64,000 bases of DNA, from contig NZ_CP084880.1 of assembly GCF_013402815.2 (NCBI RefSeq), positions 361,402 through 425,401 on the forward strand, given 5' to 3'. The position numbers were made by a program, and so were the translations under genes. Below, piece after piece: positions 9,503 through 18,414 of this stretch. How positions within the stretch are numbered: position 1 is the stretch's first letter; the number at the start of each line of letters is the position of its first letter. This stretch comes from Natrinema halophilum. GTDB lineage: Archaea; Halobacteriota; Halobacteria; Halobacteriales; Natrialbaceae. The notes beneath the pieces were generated by a model. That model was given only the letters and a program-made list of their open reading frames with translations. It ran no database searches and was not told the DNA's origin.

Positions 9503-9809
9503 GGTCCTTTACAGATATAGTGATGTAATTGGAGTTTTCTAACTCGTAACGTACCACCTAGTCCCTCTGAATGCGATTCCCTCTGTTTGGTAGTCATACA
9601 CAGTGTGTATCCTCGGTAATAAACTCATTCAACCCTTCCGGCAATACCGGAAGTTATTCTATTCTAGTAATTTCATCTAACTCATGACATAGCACAACAT
9701 CATTAACTAATGCTGAAGATAACGGCACATATATTCAATAAATGATTTATATTGTAGACATTTAATCTTATCAGTAGATATTTGACGATGCCGAATCGTA
9801 TATTGGCTT

Positions 9810-10568
9810 ATGACGAATCGTCTCAAGGCCATCCGGATCACATTCGAAATCGTAGAAGCCCTGAGTGAACTTGATGGTGCGGGCGTATCGGAGTTAGCAT
9901 ACGCGATCGACAGGCCTGTTAGCACGGTCCATGATCATCTCAAATCTCTTGAAGAACTTGAGTACCTCGTTCAACACGAATCCGAGTATCATGTGGGGAC
10001 GAAATTCCTCGAAATCGGCCAACGCGAACTCCACCAGAAGCGCTTCTACAAGATCGCCAAACCCGAAATCGTCCAGTTGGCAGAGGAGACGGGTGAGTTC
10101 GCCGGCCTCATGATTGAAGAGCATAATCTCGGCGTCATGCTACACTCGCACAAAGGAGACAATGCTGTCGATATCCGCTCATTTCCTGGGGAGCGGATGC
10201 CATTGCACTCTTTGGCTGCCGGCAAAGTGATTCTAGCTCATTTACCAGAGGAACGTCGAGCTGAGATTATCGACAAAAACGAACTTCCGGCGATAACGGA
10301 AGAGACGATCACTGATCCGTCAACACTACGTGAGGAGCTTTTGATTATTCGGGAGCGTTGGTTCGCGCTCGATCAAGGCGAGCGGATCGAAGACGTTCGA
10401 ACCCTAGCCGCGCCGATTTTTGACGAGGTGGGGGCGATTGTGGCTTCCATCGCAATTGCGGTCCCTATTCACCGAATGGACGAAAACGAATTCATCGAAT
10501 CAATGTCTAACCCAGTCATGCGGACTGCTATCATAGGGGGGGCAAATCTCAAATACGCCGACGCATGA
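9810..10568 (+). CDS. IclR-family transcriptional regulator 1
   Basis: 252 residues, the normal length of the family. An N-terminal winged helix (about residues 1-65: VSELAYAIDRPVSTVHDHLK, then LEELEYLVQHESEYHVG) is followed by the IclR effector domain (FAGLMIEEHNLGVMLHS, LHSLAAGKVILAHLP, ALDQGERIEDVRTLAAPIFD). IclR proteins usually sense small organic acids or CoA-pathway intermediates. It lies upstream of, and in the same direction as, a second IclR gene and an acyl-CoA ligase, and is probably a regulator of the acyl-CoA degradation cluster 11.2-24.5 kb (inference). The ATG at 9810 gives the usual N-terminus. Confidence 0.88.
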   Translation: MTNRLKAIRITFEIVEALSELDGAGVSELAYAIDRPVSTVHDHLKSLEELEYLVQHESEYHVGTKFLEIGQRELHQKRFYKIAKPEIVQLAEETGEFAGLMIEEHNLGVMLHSHKGDNAVDIRSFPGERMPLHSLAAGKVILAHLPEERRAEIIDKNELPAITEETITDPSTLREELLIIRERWFALDQGERIEDVRTLAAPIFDEVGAIVASIAIAVPIHRMDENEFIESMSNPVMRTAIIGGANLKYADA

Positions 10569-11218
10569 CGTTGGCAGACGATGCTGAGCTATGACGTGGC
10601 GTCGCTCAGTTAATAAGTTTGTGGCGTTGTATCTTTCCGCCGGGCGAACACGTCGAACTCGTCGAGAAAAACGAAGGGAAGATGCTCAAACAACGCGAGT
10701 ATCTTCGTCTCCACGACATTGAAGAACAACTCTACCGAAGGATCGTCTTGCAGGATCGCTGTGCGCATACCACCTCAGTGTTCACCCTGCTCCTTGTTGT
10801 GTTACTCGTTTTATTACAACCTCTGATCGTCACGGACATATATACAATTCACAGTCCAGCGTGAAGTTCGATTTCGGTTTTCGTAAGTGAACATCTATGA
10901 TCTTCGATGGCATCTTTGACGGTCTAATACTGATTCCAGGGCCCGACTGTTGTCTGAGATTTCAAAGGGAATAACAGCACTAGACCTGTTATGATAGTAT
11001 ATTCCATCATGGAAAGACAATTTCATCTTAAACAGAAGGGTAATTATGAATGGCAGCCGAAGATAGGACAGTTCGCATATACATATTGTGAGTTGATTAA
11101 TACCTATACAAATATTTGTTCACCTCTATCGAACAATTGGTTTTGAAGATTTTGAACGATAGCGTTGTATGTTCACAAATACCGAAAGTATATAGGCCAT
11201 ACCCTTGAATGGAAGGGC
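10569..11218. other. intergenic region between two IclR genes
   Basis: About 650 bases. An open frame at about 10619-10864 (plus) contains FPPGEHVELVEKNEGKMLKQ, which looks protein-like, but then runs into a low-complexity hydrophobic tail and has no start with a ribosome-binding site. It is probably a gene remnant of unknown family. The stretch 10980-11160 is AT-rich and should carry the promoter of the second IclR gene. Confidence 0.4.
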
Positions 11219-11998
11219 ATGCTCACAGATAACACGTCACGGCAGGTTCAGTCGGTCCGGACGGCGTTCCATTTGGTCAACATGATCCAAGAGTTCAACG
11301 GGGCTACGCTAGCGGAATTGGTCGAGCATCACGACCTTGCAAAGAGTACCATCCACAACTACCTCGCGACGCTTGAAGGGCTGGGGTACGTCGTCAACGA
11401 GAACGGAACCTATCGACTCGGTCTGCGTTTCCTGACCCACGGGATGTCTGCAAAGAAGAGCGTGGCCGTCCAGACGGAGGTCTCCCGATCTCTCAATGCG
11501 ATCTCCCAGGAGGTGTCGTCCCCGATATGGTGGATCGTTGAGGAGGTCGGTCGAGCTAACTTCCTCGAGTACTTTGGCACGGGATCGCCCAAACGAATAT
11601 ATGGTCGCGTTGGAAAGCGGTCGTATCTGCACACTCATGCGCCGGGAAAGGCTATCCTCGCAGCACTCCCAGATGACGACGTCGAAACAATCATCGCCCA
11701 TCATGGACTGCCCGAACAGACAATAAAGACTACTACGGACGACGACGCACTCGCCGCGGAACTCGAAACCATTCGCGAAAACGGATATGCAGTCAGTAAC
11801 GGCGAAGCTGTCCTCGGCGTAGAGTCGATCGGTGTTGCGTTCACGGTCCCAAATGGGGCCGTACACGCGGTTGGGATCTTCGGCTATTCGCAAGACCTCA
11901 CTGGAGAGAGTAAATTGATGCGGTTGCAGGAGACGGTGATAAATGCCGTCGCTGGCCTTGAAGAGTCGCTACACGGAGGTGGCGATACCCATGTCTAA
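11219..11998 (+). CDS. IclR-family transcriptional regulator 2
   Basis: About 259 residues from the ATG at 11219, which follows a purine-rich GGAAGGGC and gives a normal IclR N-terminus. The frame is open further upstream from 11165. The winged helix spans about residues 12-75 (LAELVEHHDLAKSTIHNYLA, LGYVVNENGTYRLG) and the effector domain about 90-250 (WWIVEEVGRANFLEYF, HAPGKAILAALP, NGEAVLGVESIGVAF). The stop codon overlaps the start of the acyl-CoA ligase gene by 8 nt, so the two are one transcriptional unit. The protein probably controls this operon and the cluster around it. The effector is likely a carboxylic acid or its CoA ester (inference). Confidence 0.88.
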   Translation: MLTDNTSRQVQSVRTAFHLVNMIQEFNGATLAELVEHHDLAKSTIHNYLATLEGLGYVVNENGTYRLGLRFLTHGMSAKKSVAVQTEVSRSLNAISQEVSSPIWWIVEEVGRANFLEYFGTGSPKRIYGRVGKRSYLHTHAPGKAILAALPDDDVETIIAHHGLPEQTIKTTTDDDALAAELETIRENGYAVSNGEAVLGVESIGVAFTVPNGAVHAVGIFGYSQDLTGESKLMRLQETVINAVAGLEESLHGGGDTHV

Positions 11999-13604
11999 CG
12001 GTGATTCGAGGCTGGCGATCCGGACGATGAAGGAGCTGATAGAGACGACGGCGACCGACCACCCCAAGCGGACGTTCCTTCGGTACCGGAATGAGACCTA
12101 CACGTACGCCGAGATTGATGAGAGAGCGAACGCAATCGCAAACAGCCTCTATTCGCAGGGTGTCCGACAAGGCGATTTCGTCTGCCTGTTTCTCTATAAC
12201 CGGCCGGAGTACCTGACCACCCTGTTCGCGCTCGCGAAAATTGGCGCCATCTCCGCGCCGATCGACACGCGATTCAATGGTGAGACGCTCCAGCACGTTC
12301 TCTCGGAGACCGGCGCGGAGGTCATCGTTCTAGACACAAACACGCGAACCGACTACGAGGCGATTGACAACCACCTGCCGAATATATCGACCGAGTACTT
12401 TATAGGGGAGAGCCACGCCAAGTTCTCGTATAGACCGTTCGACAAACTGCTCGAAGGCGACGTTTCATCGTCGCCGACCGTTGAAATCGACGGTTCAGAC
12501 CCCTTTTCCGCAATTTACATTCAGCAGAAGGCGTCCGAGCGGCCGAAGGGCGTGATGCTTCCTAACTTCTCGTACATCAATACAGGTTGGGAAAGTGCGC
12601 ACACTCTCTTTGAGTTCACGCGTTCCGACTGTATTTTCACGACCCTCCCGTTGTTCACTAGCTATGCTCTGCAGATCGGGGTCGTTGGGTCCATGCTCAC
12701 CGGTGCCGAATTTGCTTTCGAGGACCAATTTAGACCGACAGCGTTCTGGGATCAGGTCCGTACCCACGAAGCCACCGTGTTTCTCTACCTAGATCGGATG
12801 CTGTCCGTCCTCTATAACCACGGCGACGACGCCGCGGCCTCGGGGAACCCACTCAGGCTGGCAATTGGTCACGGTTACGGCTTCGATACTGACGAGCAAC
12901 TTATCGAACGGTTCGAGGATCGGTTCGACACGTCGGTTCTCGAGGGATACGGCGCGACAGAGACGGCGACGGTTGCCTCGTTCAACCGCGTGGACGATCA
13001 ACGCGGTGGAAGCGTGGGCCGACCGGTCGCCCATGCCAAGATCGAGATAGTCGATGAGAACGACTGGCCAGTCCCAACGGGCGACACCGGCGAAATCGTC
13101 GTTCGGTCGTGCCGACCGAACTCAATGTTTCTGGGCTACCACGGCTCGCCCGAAAAGACCGCCAAAACCTGTCGCAACCAGTTGATTCACACGAATGACA
13201 TCGGGTATTTAGACGATGACGGGTACTTACACTTCGTCGCGAGCAAGAAGAACACGATCAACCGCGGCCGGGCCGCCGGTCGTATTTCCTCGCTTGAAGT
13301 CGAGAGTATCATAGACTGTCATCCTGCGGTCCAGGAATCCGCCGTCATCGGCGTCACTGACCGAACTGGGGAAGAAGACATAAAAGCGGTCGTTGTACCC
13401 CGGGAAGATGAGACCGTGACTCCGGTCGAGATTTGCCGCCACTGTGAGAAACAACTGGCCTACCTGAAGGTGCCGAGGTATATCGAGATTAGGGACTCGT
13501 TCCCTCGAACCCCGTCCGGAAAGATTCAAAAGCATAAGCTCTGTGGTTCGGATACACGGTCGTCAATCTGGGACCGGGAAAGCGGCTATGAGCTCAGTCG
13601 GTGA
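11991..13604 (+). CDS. AMP-dependent acyl-CoA synthetase/ligase with an atypical ATP-binding loop
   Basis: About 537 residues from the ATG at 11991, which has a strong Shine-Dalgarno (GGAGGTGGCGATACCC). It belongs to the ANL superfamily: VLEGYGATETATVASFN (A5), NDIGYLDDDGYLHFVASKKN (A7-A8) and the C-terminal FPRTPSGKIQKHKL with the catalytic Lys. It should activate a carboxylic acid to acyl-AMP and then acyl-CoA, and resembles CaiC-type or medium-chain ligases. The phosphate-binding loop, normally YTSGTTGxPKG, reads YIQQKASERPKG, so the Ser/Thr/Gly residues that hold ATP phosphates are missing. Also atypical is RGRAAGRISSLEVE, where A8 usually has GENI(S/A). The enzyme may be impaired or may use a modified mechanism. 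It forms an operon with the upstream IclR. Confidence 0.85.
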   Translation: MSNGDSRLAIRTMKELIETTATDHPKRTFLRYRNETYTYAEIDERANAIANSLYSQGVRQGDFVCLFLYNRPEYLTTLFALAKIGAISAPIDTRFNGETLQHVLSETGAEVIVLDTNTRTDYEAIDNHLPNISTEYFIGESHAKFSYRPFDKLLEGDVSSSPTVEIDGSDPFSAIYIQQKASERPKGVMLPNFSYINTGWESAHTLFEFTRSDCIFTTLPLFTSYALQIGVVGSMLTGAEFAFEDQFRPTAFWDQVRTHEATVFLYLDRMLSVLYNHGDDAAASGNPLRLAIGHGYGFDTDEQLIERFEDRFDTSVLEGYGATETATVASFNRVDDQRGGSVGRPVAHAKIEIVDENDWPVPTGDTGEIVVRSCRPNSMFLGYHGSPEKTAKTCRNQLIHTNDIGYLDDDGYLHFVASKKNTINRGRAAGRISSLEVESIIDCHPAVQESAVIGVTDRTGEEDIKAVVVPREDETVTPVEICRHCEKQLAYLKVPRYIEIRDSFPRTPSGKIQKHKLCGSDTRSSIWDRESGYELSR

Positions 13605-13700
13605 CTGACCGCCCACACCTGTCTCGTCGCCAGTAGTCGATATTTATCCGATCGCTTCGAGGACATCGATTAGTTTGATTAGGGCAGATGCGTCCGTCAG

Positions 13701-14477
13701 CTACGGCGTTCCAATTCCGTCGATTTGAGGGACTCCCCGGACGGGGATCGTCTCGCCAATCACGTAGGAAGCCGCCGGACTGGCTAGGAACTGAACGACA
13801 TCGGCGATCTCGTCGGTCGTTCCAATGCGGCGATCGACTGAGTCCCGATCAATCGACGTGGCGCTGATGTCGAGTTGTTCTTCGATACCGGGCGTAGCGA
13901 CGACTCCTGGCGCAATCGCGTTGACCCGCACATCGTCGCCCGCCCACTCGTGGGCGAGCGTCGCGGTGAGATTTATGACGCCGGCTTTCGCTGCACCGTA
14001 GTGGCTGAGCGCCGGCGCCCCTCGCAGACCTGCGTTGCTCGCGATATTGACGATAACACCGCCGTCGCCGTCCCGCATCACTTCACCCGCAGACTGCAAG
14101 CAATTGAATGTCCCGTGCAGGTTGATGTCCACGATCGTCTTCCAGGCGTTCTCACTCAACTTTTCGAACTCGGAAGCGAAGCTCCCACCCGCGTTGTTGA
14201 CGAGAATGTCAAAGCTATCGAACTCCTCAATGGTTGCTCGGACGAGGGCATCGACTGACTCCCGGTCAGTGACGTCGCACTCGACTGGGTGCGTATCACC
14301 GGTCCCATTCTCGGCTATCGACGCTGCGACCTCGTCAACGTCTGCCTGTGATCGAGAACAGAGAACGACATCCGCACCATCCTTGACGAACCGCTCCGCG
14401 ATCGTCTGACCGATACCCCGTGATGCACCAGTTACAACGGCGACTCGATCGCTGACACTATATGTGGTTTTTGTCAC
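13701..14477 (-). CDS. short-chain dehydrogenase/reductase (3-oxoacyl reductase / 3-hydroxyacyl dehydrogenase type)
   Basis: About 258 residues if the GTG at 14477 is used, which gives the usual SDR N-terminus (VSDRVAVVTGASRGIGQTIA). The frame is open up to 14609 but the extension is not family-like. Visible motifs are the TGxxxGxG cofactor loop, NNAGG, the catalytic Ser region NIASNAGLRGAP and YxxxK as HYGAAKAG. The motif DVTDRESVDAL is also present. It is a classical NAD(P)-dependent oxidoreductase, probably acting on a hydroxy- or ketoacyl-CoA given its neighbours. It is divergent from the acyl-CoA dehydrogenase at 14622, with a shared promoter region of about 145 bases. Confidence 0.87.
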   Translation of the reverse strand: MTKTTYSVSDRVAVVTGASRGIGQTIAERFVKDGADVVLCSRSQADVDEVAASIAENGTGDTHPVECDVTDRESVDALVRATIEEFDSFDILVNNAGGSFASEFEKLSENAWKTIVDINLHGTFNCLQSAGEVMRDGDGGVIVNIASNAGLRGAPALSHYGAAKAGVINLTATLAHEWAGDDVRVNAIAPGVVATPGIEEQLDISATSIDRDSVDRRIGTTDEIADVVQFLASPAASYVIGETIPVRGVPQIDGIGTP

Positions 14478-14621
14478 GATTTGATCCTCGGTTTCTGGAG
14501 AGATTTCACATCGATCTCGTCCGCACTCTACTCGCTGCTGGAGTCGTATTATTGTTTCGCAGGTGAGCAGACTTTCCGACTGAGTAACAATGTTTTTCAT
14601 GCTGCTCAACTGTGTGAGAGT

Positions 14622-15848
14622 ATGGCGAAGTCAGCCGAAAACCAACAGAGTGGAATCAACTTCTCACTCGACGAGGAGACACGTTTGATAATCGACAATC
14701 TCGAAAAGTTTATCGATCAGGAGGTCGAGCCAATTCAGTCCGAGTTGGGAGAAACGTACTCTAATCCTCGACTCCGGTACGAGGACGACGGCCTATTCGT
14801 CCCAGAACTCCTGGACGCCATCGAGACGGTCCGACACAAGAGCGCGGAGGCCGGTTTCTATGCCATGAATCTTCCGTCAGATATCGGTGGCGGCGACGTG
14901 TCCAACGTCGGGTGGTACGCCGCGAAGAAGAAGGTAGCCACGTCAGAGGTTCCGCTCGCTCGCTACGTCCTCGCCGGTCCCGAGGGGCCAAAGCCGCTAT
15001 TGTTGGAAGCCGAAGGCGACCAGATCGAGCGGTTCTTAAAGCCGACCATGCAGGCGGAGAAATCCACCGCATTCGCACAAACTGAACCTGGGACCGGCTC
15101 GGATTCGCCGAACATGGAAACAACCGCCGAACGTGATGGTGACGAGTGGGTTATCAATGGAACTAAACAATGGATAACCAACGGGCCGTACGCGGATTTC
15201 ATGCAGGTCTTCGCCCGGACGGCACCTCAGGAGAAAGCAGGACGGTACGGCGGCATCACATGTTTTCTCGTCGAGTCCGACGAGTACGAGATTGGTTCCA
15301 TCAACAACGCTGTCGGCCAGATCGGGTATCAATCCGAAGTTCACTTCAACGACGTCCGGGTGCCCGCTAATCGGGTTCTCGGGACCCTTGACGACGCCTT
15401 CTACACCGCGATGGACTTCCTCTCTTTGGGTCGACTCGAGCTAGGTGCAGAGTCAGTCGGCCACTCGCAGTTCCTCCTCGACCGTGCCACGGACTACGCG
15501 TCCGATCGACAGGCATTCGGTAATCGGATCGGCTCGTACCAAGGGGTTGCTCATAAGATTGCCCGTGGCCGAGCGAAAACCTATGCCGCCGATACGACCG
15601 GATTGCGTCTCGCCTCGGCGATGGACCGAGACGATCGCACCGTCGAGGAGTCCTCGATCTTCAAGTGGCTTGCAACGAATGCGTTCTGGGAGATAGCCGA
15701 CGACGTCGTCCAGATCCACGGCGGCAACGGCCTGTCAGAGGAGAACCCGTTCATGCACCGTCTCAAGTACGCGCGTGTGCTCCGTATCGTCGAGGGAACT
15801 GACGAAATTCAACTTAATACGATCGCCAAGCAGTATGGATTGCTGTAA
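14622..15848 (+). CDS. acyl-CoA dehydrogenase
   Basis: About 408 residues from the ATG at 14622. The upstream open frame to 14481 adds a non-family sequence. It has the FAD-binding signatures FAQTEPGTGSDSPNMETTA and GTKQWITNGPYADFMQVFAR, the middle-domain FNDVRVPANRVLG, and the C-terminal DRQAFGNRIGSYQGVAHKIA, IHGGNGLSEENPFMHRLKYA and IVEGTDEIQLNTIAKQYG. The Glu in EGTDEI is at the place of the catalytic base of medium-chain-type dehydrogenases. The enzyme should introduce the 2,3 double bond in an acyl-CoA, with FAD as cofactor and ETF as acceptor. It is the first oxidation step of the cluster and is divergent from the SDR gene. Confidence 0.92.
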   Translation: MAKSAENQQSGINFSLDEETRLIIDNLEKFIDQEVEPIQSELGETYSNPRLRYEDDGLFVPELLDAIETVRHKSAEAGFYAMNLPSDIGGGDVSNVGWYAAKKKVATSEVPLARYVLAGPEGPKPLLLEAEGDQIERFLKPTMQAEKSTAFAQTEPGTGSDSPNMETTAERDGDEWVINGTKQWITNGPYADFMQVFARTAPQEKAGRYGGITCFLVESDEYEIGSINNAVGQIGYQSEVHFNDVRVPANRVLGTLDDAFYTAMDFLSLGRLELGAESVGHSQFLLDRATDYASDRQAFGNRIGSYQGVAHKIARGRAKTYAADTTGLRLASAMDRDDRTVEESSIFKWLATNAFWEIADDVVQIHGGNGLSEENPFMHRLKYARVLRIVEGTDEIQLNTIAKQYGLL

Positions 15849-16043
15849 CGGCCGGCGCGACAATGTCCGAATGGGTTGAATGGTTCGACCTAGCGACGCC
15901 CGCGGTGTCGCAGTAACCGATGATGAAACATCTATGGTGCACGTGACATCTGTGGTACCAATACTCGTTCGATAAGGGCAGCGTGGAAAGGTTGGGATTG
16001 GTTCGTTCGGTTACGTCAACACAGGGAGTTAGCGTCCAGAACC

Positions 16044-17219
16044 TCAGATACGCTCAATGATCGTCGCAATCCCCTGCCCGAAGCCAATACACATAGTGCA
16101 CAAAGCATAGTCCTGGCCGGTACGCTGGAGTTCGTGGGCAAGTTTCGTAAGCAGCATCGCCCCAGTTGCGCCGAGGGGGTGGCCGTGTGCAATGGCGCCG
16201 CCGTTGACGTTGACCTTCTCCCAAGAGGCGCCAGTCTCCTCGAGCCAGGCTCCGATCACTGAGGCGAACGCTTCGTTAACTTCAAAAAGATCTATATCAT
16301 CAACGGACATGTCTGTTTTCTCCAGAACCTGCTCAGTCGCCGGGATCGGCCCCTTGAGCATTGTTACTGGATCGACCCCGACTACCTCTGTCGCTACGAT
16401 TCGCGCCATCGGTTCCCAGCTATGCTCGTTGGCCGCCTTTCGGCTGGCGAGCAACAGCGCGGACGATCCATCGACGATACCCGAGGAATTGCCTGCGTGG
16501 TGCACGCCGTCGCCTTCGTCCCGAAACGAGAGCGGCAGTTCCGAGAGGCTATCAAGGTCCGTCCCCGGCCGCGGGTGTTCGTCCTGTTCCACCACGACCC
16601 GTTCGCCATCGAGTTCCGTCTCGACGGGAATGAGCTGATCATCATACCGGCCGTCATCCCAGGCGTTTTTCCAGCGCTGCTGGGAATCGACCGCAATCTT
16701 ATCAACCTGCTCGCGCGAGATGCCATATTCCTCGGCAATGCGTTCAGCTCCTTCTCCTTGATCGACGATCTCGTCGAAGTGTTCTAAGTAGGTGTCCGTG
16801 ACCGCGTGACGGTCAAGGATACCCTCTTGGGAGTTGCCGTCTGATCCCATCGGAACACGAGTCATATGTTCGATGCCGCCGGCGATTAGGACGTCGTGCT
16901 GGTCAGCCATGATGTTCGCCGCCGCGAAGTTTGCTGCCTGCTGGCCGGACCCGCACATACGGTTAAGCTGGACGCCAGGGACTATGTCGCCCAACCCGGC
17001 CACCATCGGTGCAAGTCTAGCGATATTGAGCCCCTGTTCACCGATCGGCGTCACACAGCCGTAGATGACGTCTTCGATCGTCCCATGAATTAATTCGTTT
17101 CGGTCGCGAAGAGCTTCGATCGGTTTCGCCGCTAAATCTTGTGGGTGCGTGTCCGCGAACGATCCATCATACTTTCCGAACGGCGTACGGACGGCATCAA
17201 CTATGACTGCCTCAGACAT
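16044..17219 (-). CDS. thiolase (acetyl-CoA acyltransferase)
   Basis: 391 residues, full length. The catalytic nucleophile Cys lies in LNRMCGSGQQAANFAAANIM (about residue 88). The active-site His is in NVNGGAIAHGHPLGATGA and the second Cys in LCTMCIGFGQG. N-terminal VDAVRTPFGKYDGSF is typical. It should cleave 3-ketoacyl-CoA to acetyl-CoA and a shortened acyl-CoA, or a propionyl-type product for branched substrates. It is divergent from the 3-hydroxyacyl-CoA dehydrogenase at 17424, which makes its substrate. The 200-base gap between them probably holds both promoters. Confidence 0.93.
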   Translation of the reverse strand: MSEAVIVDAVRTPFGKYDGSFADTHPQDLAAKPIEALRDRNELIHGTIEDVIYGCVTPIGEQGLNIARLAPMVAGLGDIVPGVQLNRMCGSGQQAANFAAANIMADQHDVLIAGGIEHMTRVPMGSDGNSQEGILDRHAVTDTYLEHFDEIVDQGEGAERIAEEYGISREQVDKIAVDSQQRWKNAWDDGRYDDQLIPVETELDGERVVVEQDEHPRPGTDLDSLSELPLSFRDEGDGVHHAGNSSGIVDGSSALLLASRKAANEHSWEPMARIVATEVVGVDPVTMLKGPIPATEQVLEKTDMSVDDIDLFEVNEAFASVIGAWLEETGASWEKVNVNGGAIAHGHPLGATGAMLLTKLAHELQRTGQDYALCTMCIGFGQGIATIIERI

Positions 17220-17423
17220 ACATCTGGGATATTGGCCAACCTACTTAGAGTTTCCGCCGCCGAACAATATCGCCGCGACGTTCGCTCCCTGATCTCATCT
17301 ACACTTATCTCGAACGTAGCAAGTCCTCGGACAACAAATCCGAAAAGTCGGTGGTGCAAAGCCCAGGACCGGGCAAGGTCATGCCAAAGTATATTATCTT
17401 CGGTTGAAAATCATACCAACTGT

Positions 17424-18308
17424 ATGATCGACAAAATGACCGTCGGCGTCCTTGGAGTCGGCTCTATGGGACACGGAATAGCACAGGTAAGCGCAATGGC
17501 GGGACACGAGGTTACCGTCCGAGACATCGACGAAGGCCTCATACAAGAGGGACTCGAGGCGATTGAGGCGAACCTAGAGGGGGGCATTGAGCACGGAAAA
17601 ATTGGAACGAAAGAGCGGGATGCCACGCTTGAACGACTTTCGGGGACTACCTCGATAGAGGCAGCGGTCGCGGATGCAGACCTCGTGATCGAGGCTATCC
17701 CCGAACGGATGGACCTCAAGAAGGAGACGTTTGAGACCGTCGATGATCACGCACCAGCGGATGCCGTTCTCGCAACTAACACATCCTCGCTTTCGGTAAC
17801 TGAGATCGCGAGCACGCTTGACGAACCGGGTCGCATGATTGGACTCCATTTCTTTAAACCTCCCCACATTATGCCGCTCATTGAGGTCGTCCTCGCCGAA
17901 CAGACGTACGACGAGACGCTCTCGGTCGGTGAGGCGTACGCCGAGTCGACCGGCAAGACCGCCGTCACTGTCGAGGATTTCCCTGGCTTTGCGTCATCGC
18001 GACTGGGAGCGATGCTTAGTATCGAAGCGCTCCGCATGCTTCAGGAAGGCGTCGCAAGCGCAGAGGACATCGATACTGCGATGCGACTTGGCTACAACCA
18101 CACAATGGGCCCCATCGAGACGGTTGATCACACTGGAATTGACGTCAACCTGGATGTGATGGAATACCTGCGCGAAGAACTCGGGGAGCGTTACAAGCCG
18201 CCCCAGATCCTAAAACGAAAGGCAAGGGCGGGAAAACTCGGCAAGAAGACAGGCGAAGGGTTCTACGTCTGGGAGGACGGGGAAATCGTGACGGAGAGCG
18301 ATCACTAG
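17424..18308 (+). CDS. 3-hydroxyacyl-CoA dehydrogenase (stand-alone)
   Basis: About 294 residues from the ATG at 17424. The open frame to 17139 is antisense to the thiolase and not family-like. It has the NAD-binding VGVLGVGSMGHGIAQVSAMA, ATNTSSLSVTEIAS, the catalytic His region IGLHFFKPPHIMPLIEVV, and the C-terminal helical domain with GYNHTMGPIETVDHTGIDVN and a terminal KKTGEGFYVWEDG. It catalyses oxidation of 3-hydroxyacyl-CoA with NAD+ as in 3-hydroxybutyryl-CoA dehydrogenase (PaaH/FadB2 type). Its partners are the divergent thiolase and the CoA-transferase that converges on it. Confidence 0.92.
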   Translation: MIDKMTVGVLGVGSMGHGIAQVSAMAGHEVTVRDIDEGLIQEGLEAIEANLEGGIEHGKIGTKERDATLERLSGTTSIEAAVADADLVIEAIPERMDLKKETFETVDDHAPADAVLATNTSSLSVTEIASTLDEPGRMIGLHFFKPPHIMPLIEVVLAEQTYDETLSVGEAYAESTGKTAVTVEDFPGFASSRLGAMLSIEALRMLQEGVASAEDIDTAMRLGYNHTMGPIETVDHTGIDVNLDVMEYLREELGERYKPPQILKRKARAGKLGKKTGEGFYVWEDGEIVTESDH

Positions 18309-18414
18309 TCCGTTCGTCATAGTGACCCGGACAACTTCCCGACCGTAGTCGCGTCGTCAGCGCGTCGCCGACGTTCTCTGGCAGGATACGGTGGTCGAAT
18401 GTCTCATCAACGGG

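Noticed and set aside
11309..11893. 194-codon open frame on the minus strand
   Set aside because: Antisense shadow of the second IclR gene; composition rich in Arg and Ser, no family motif.
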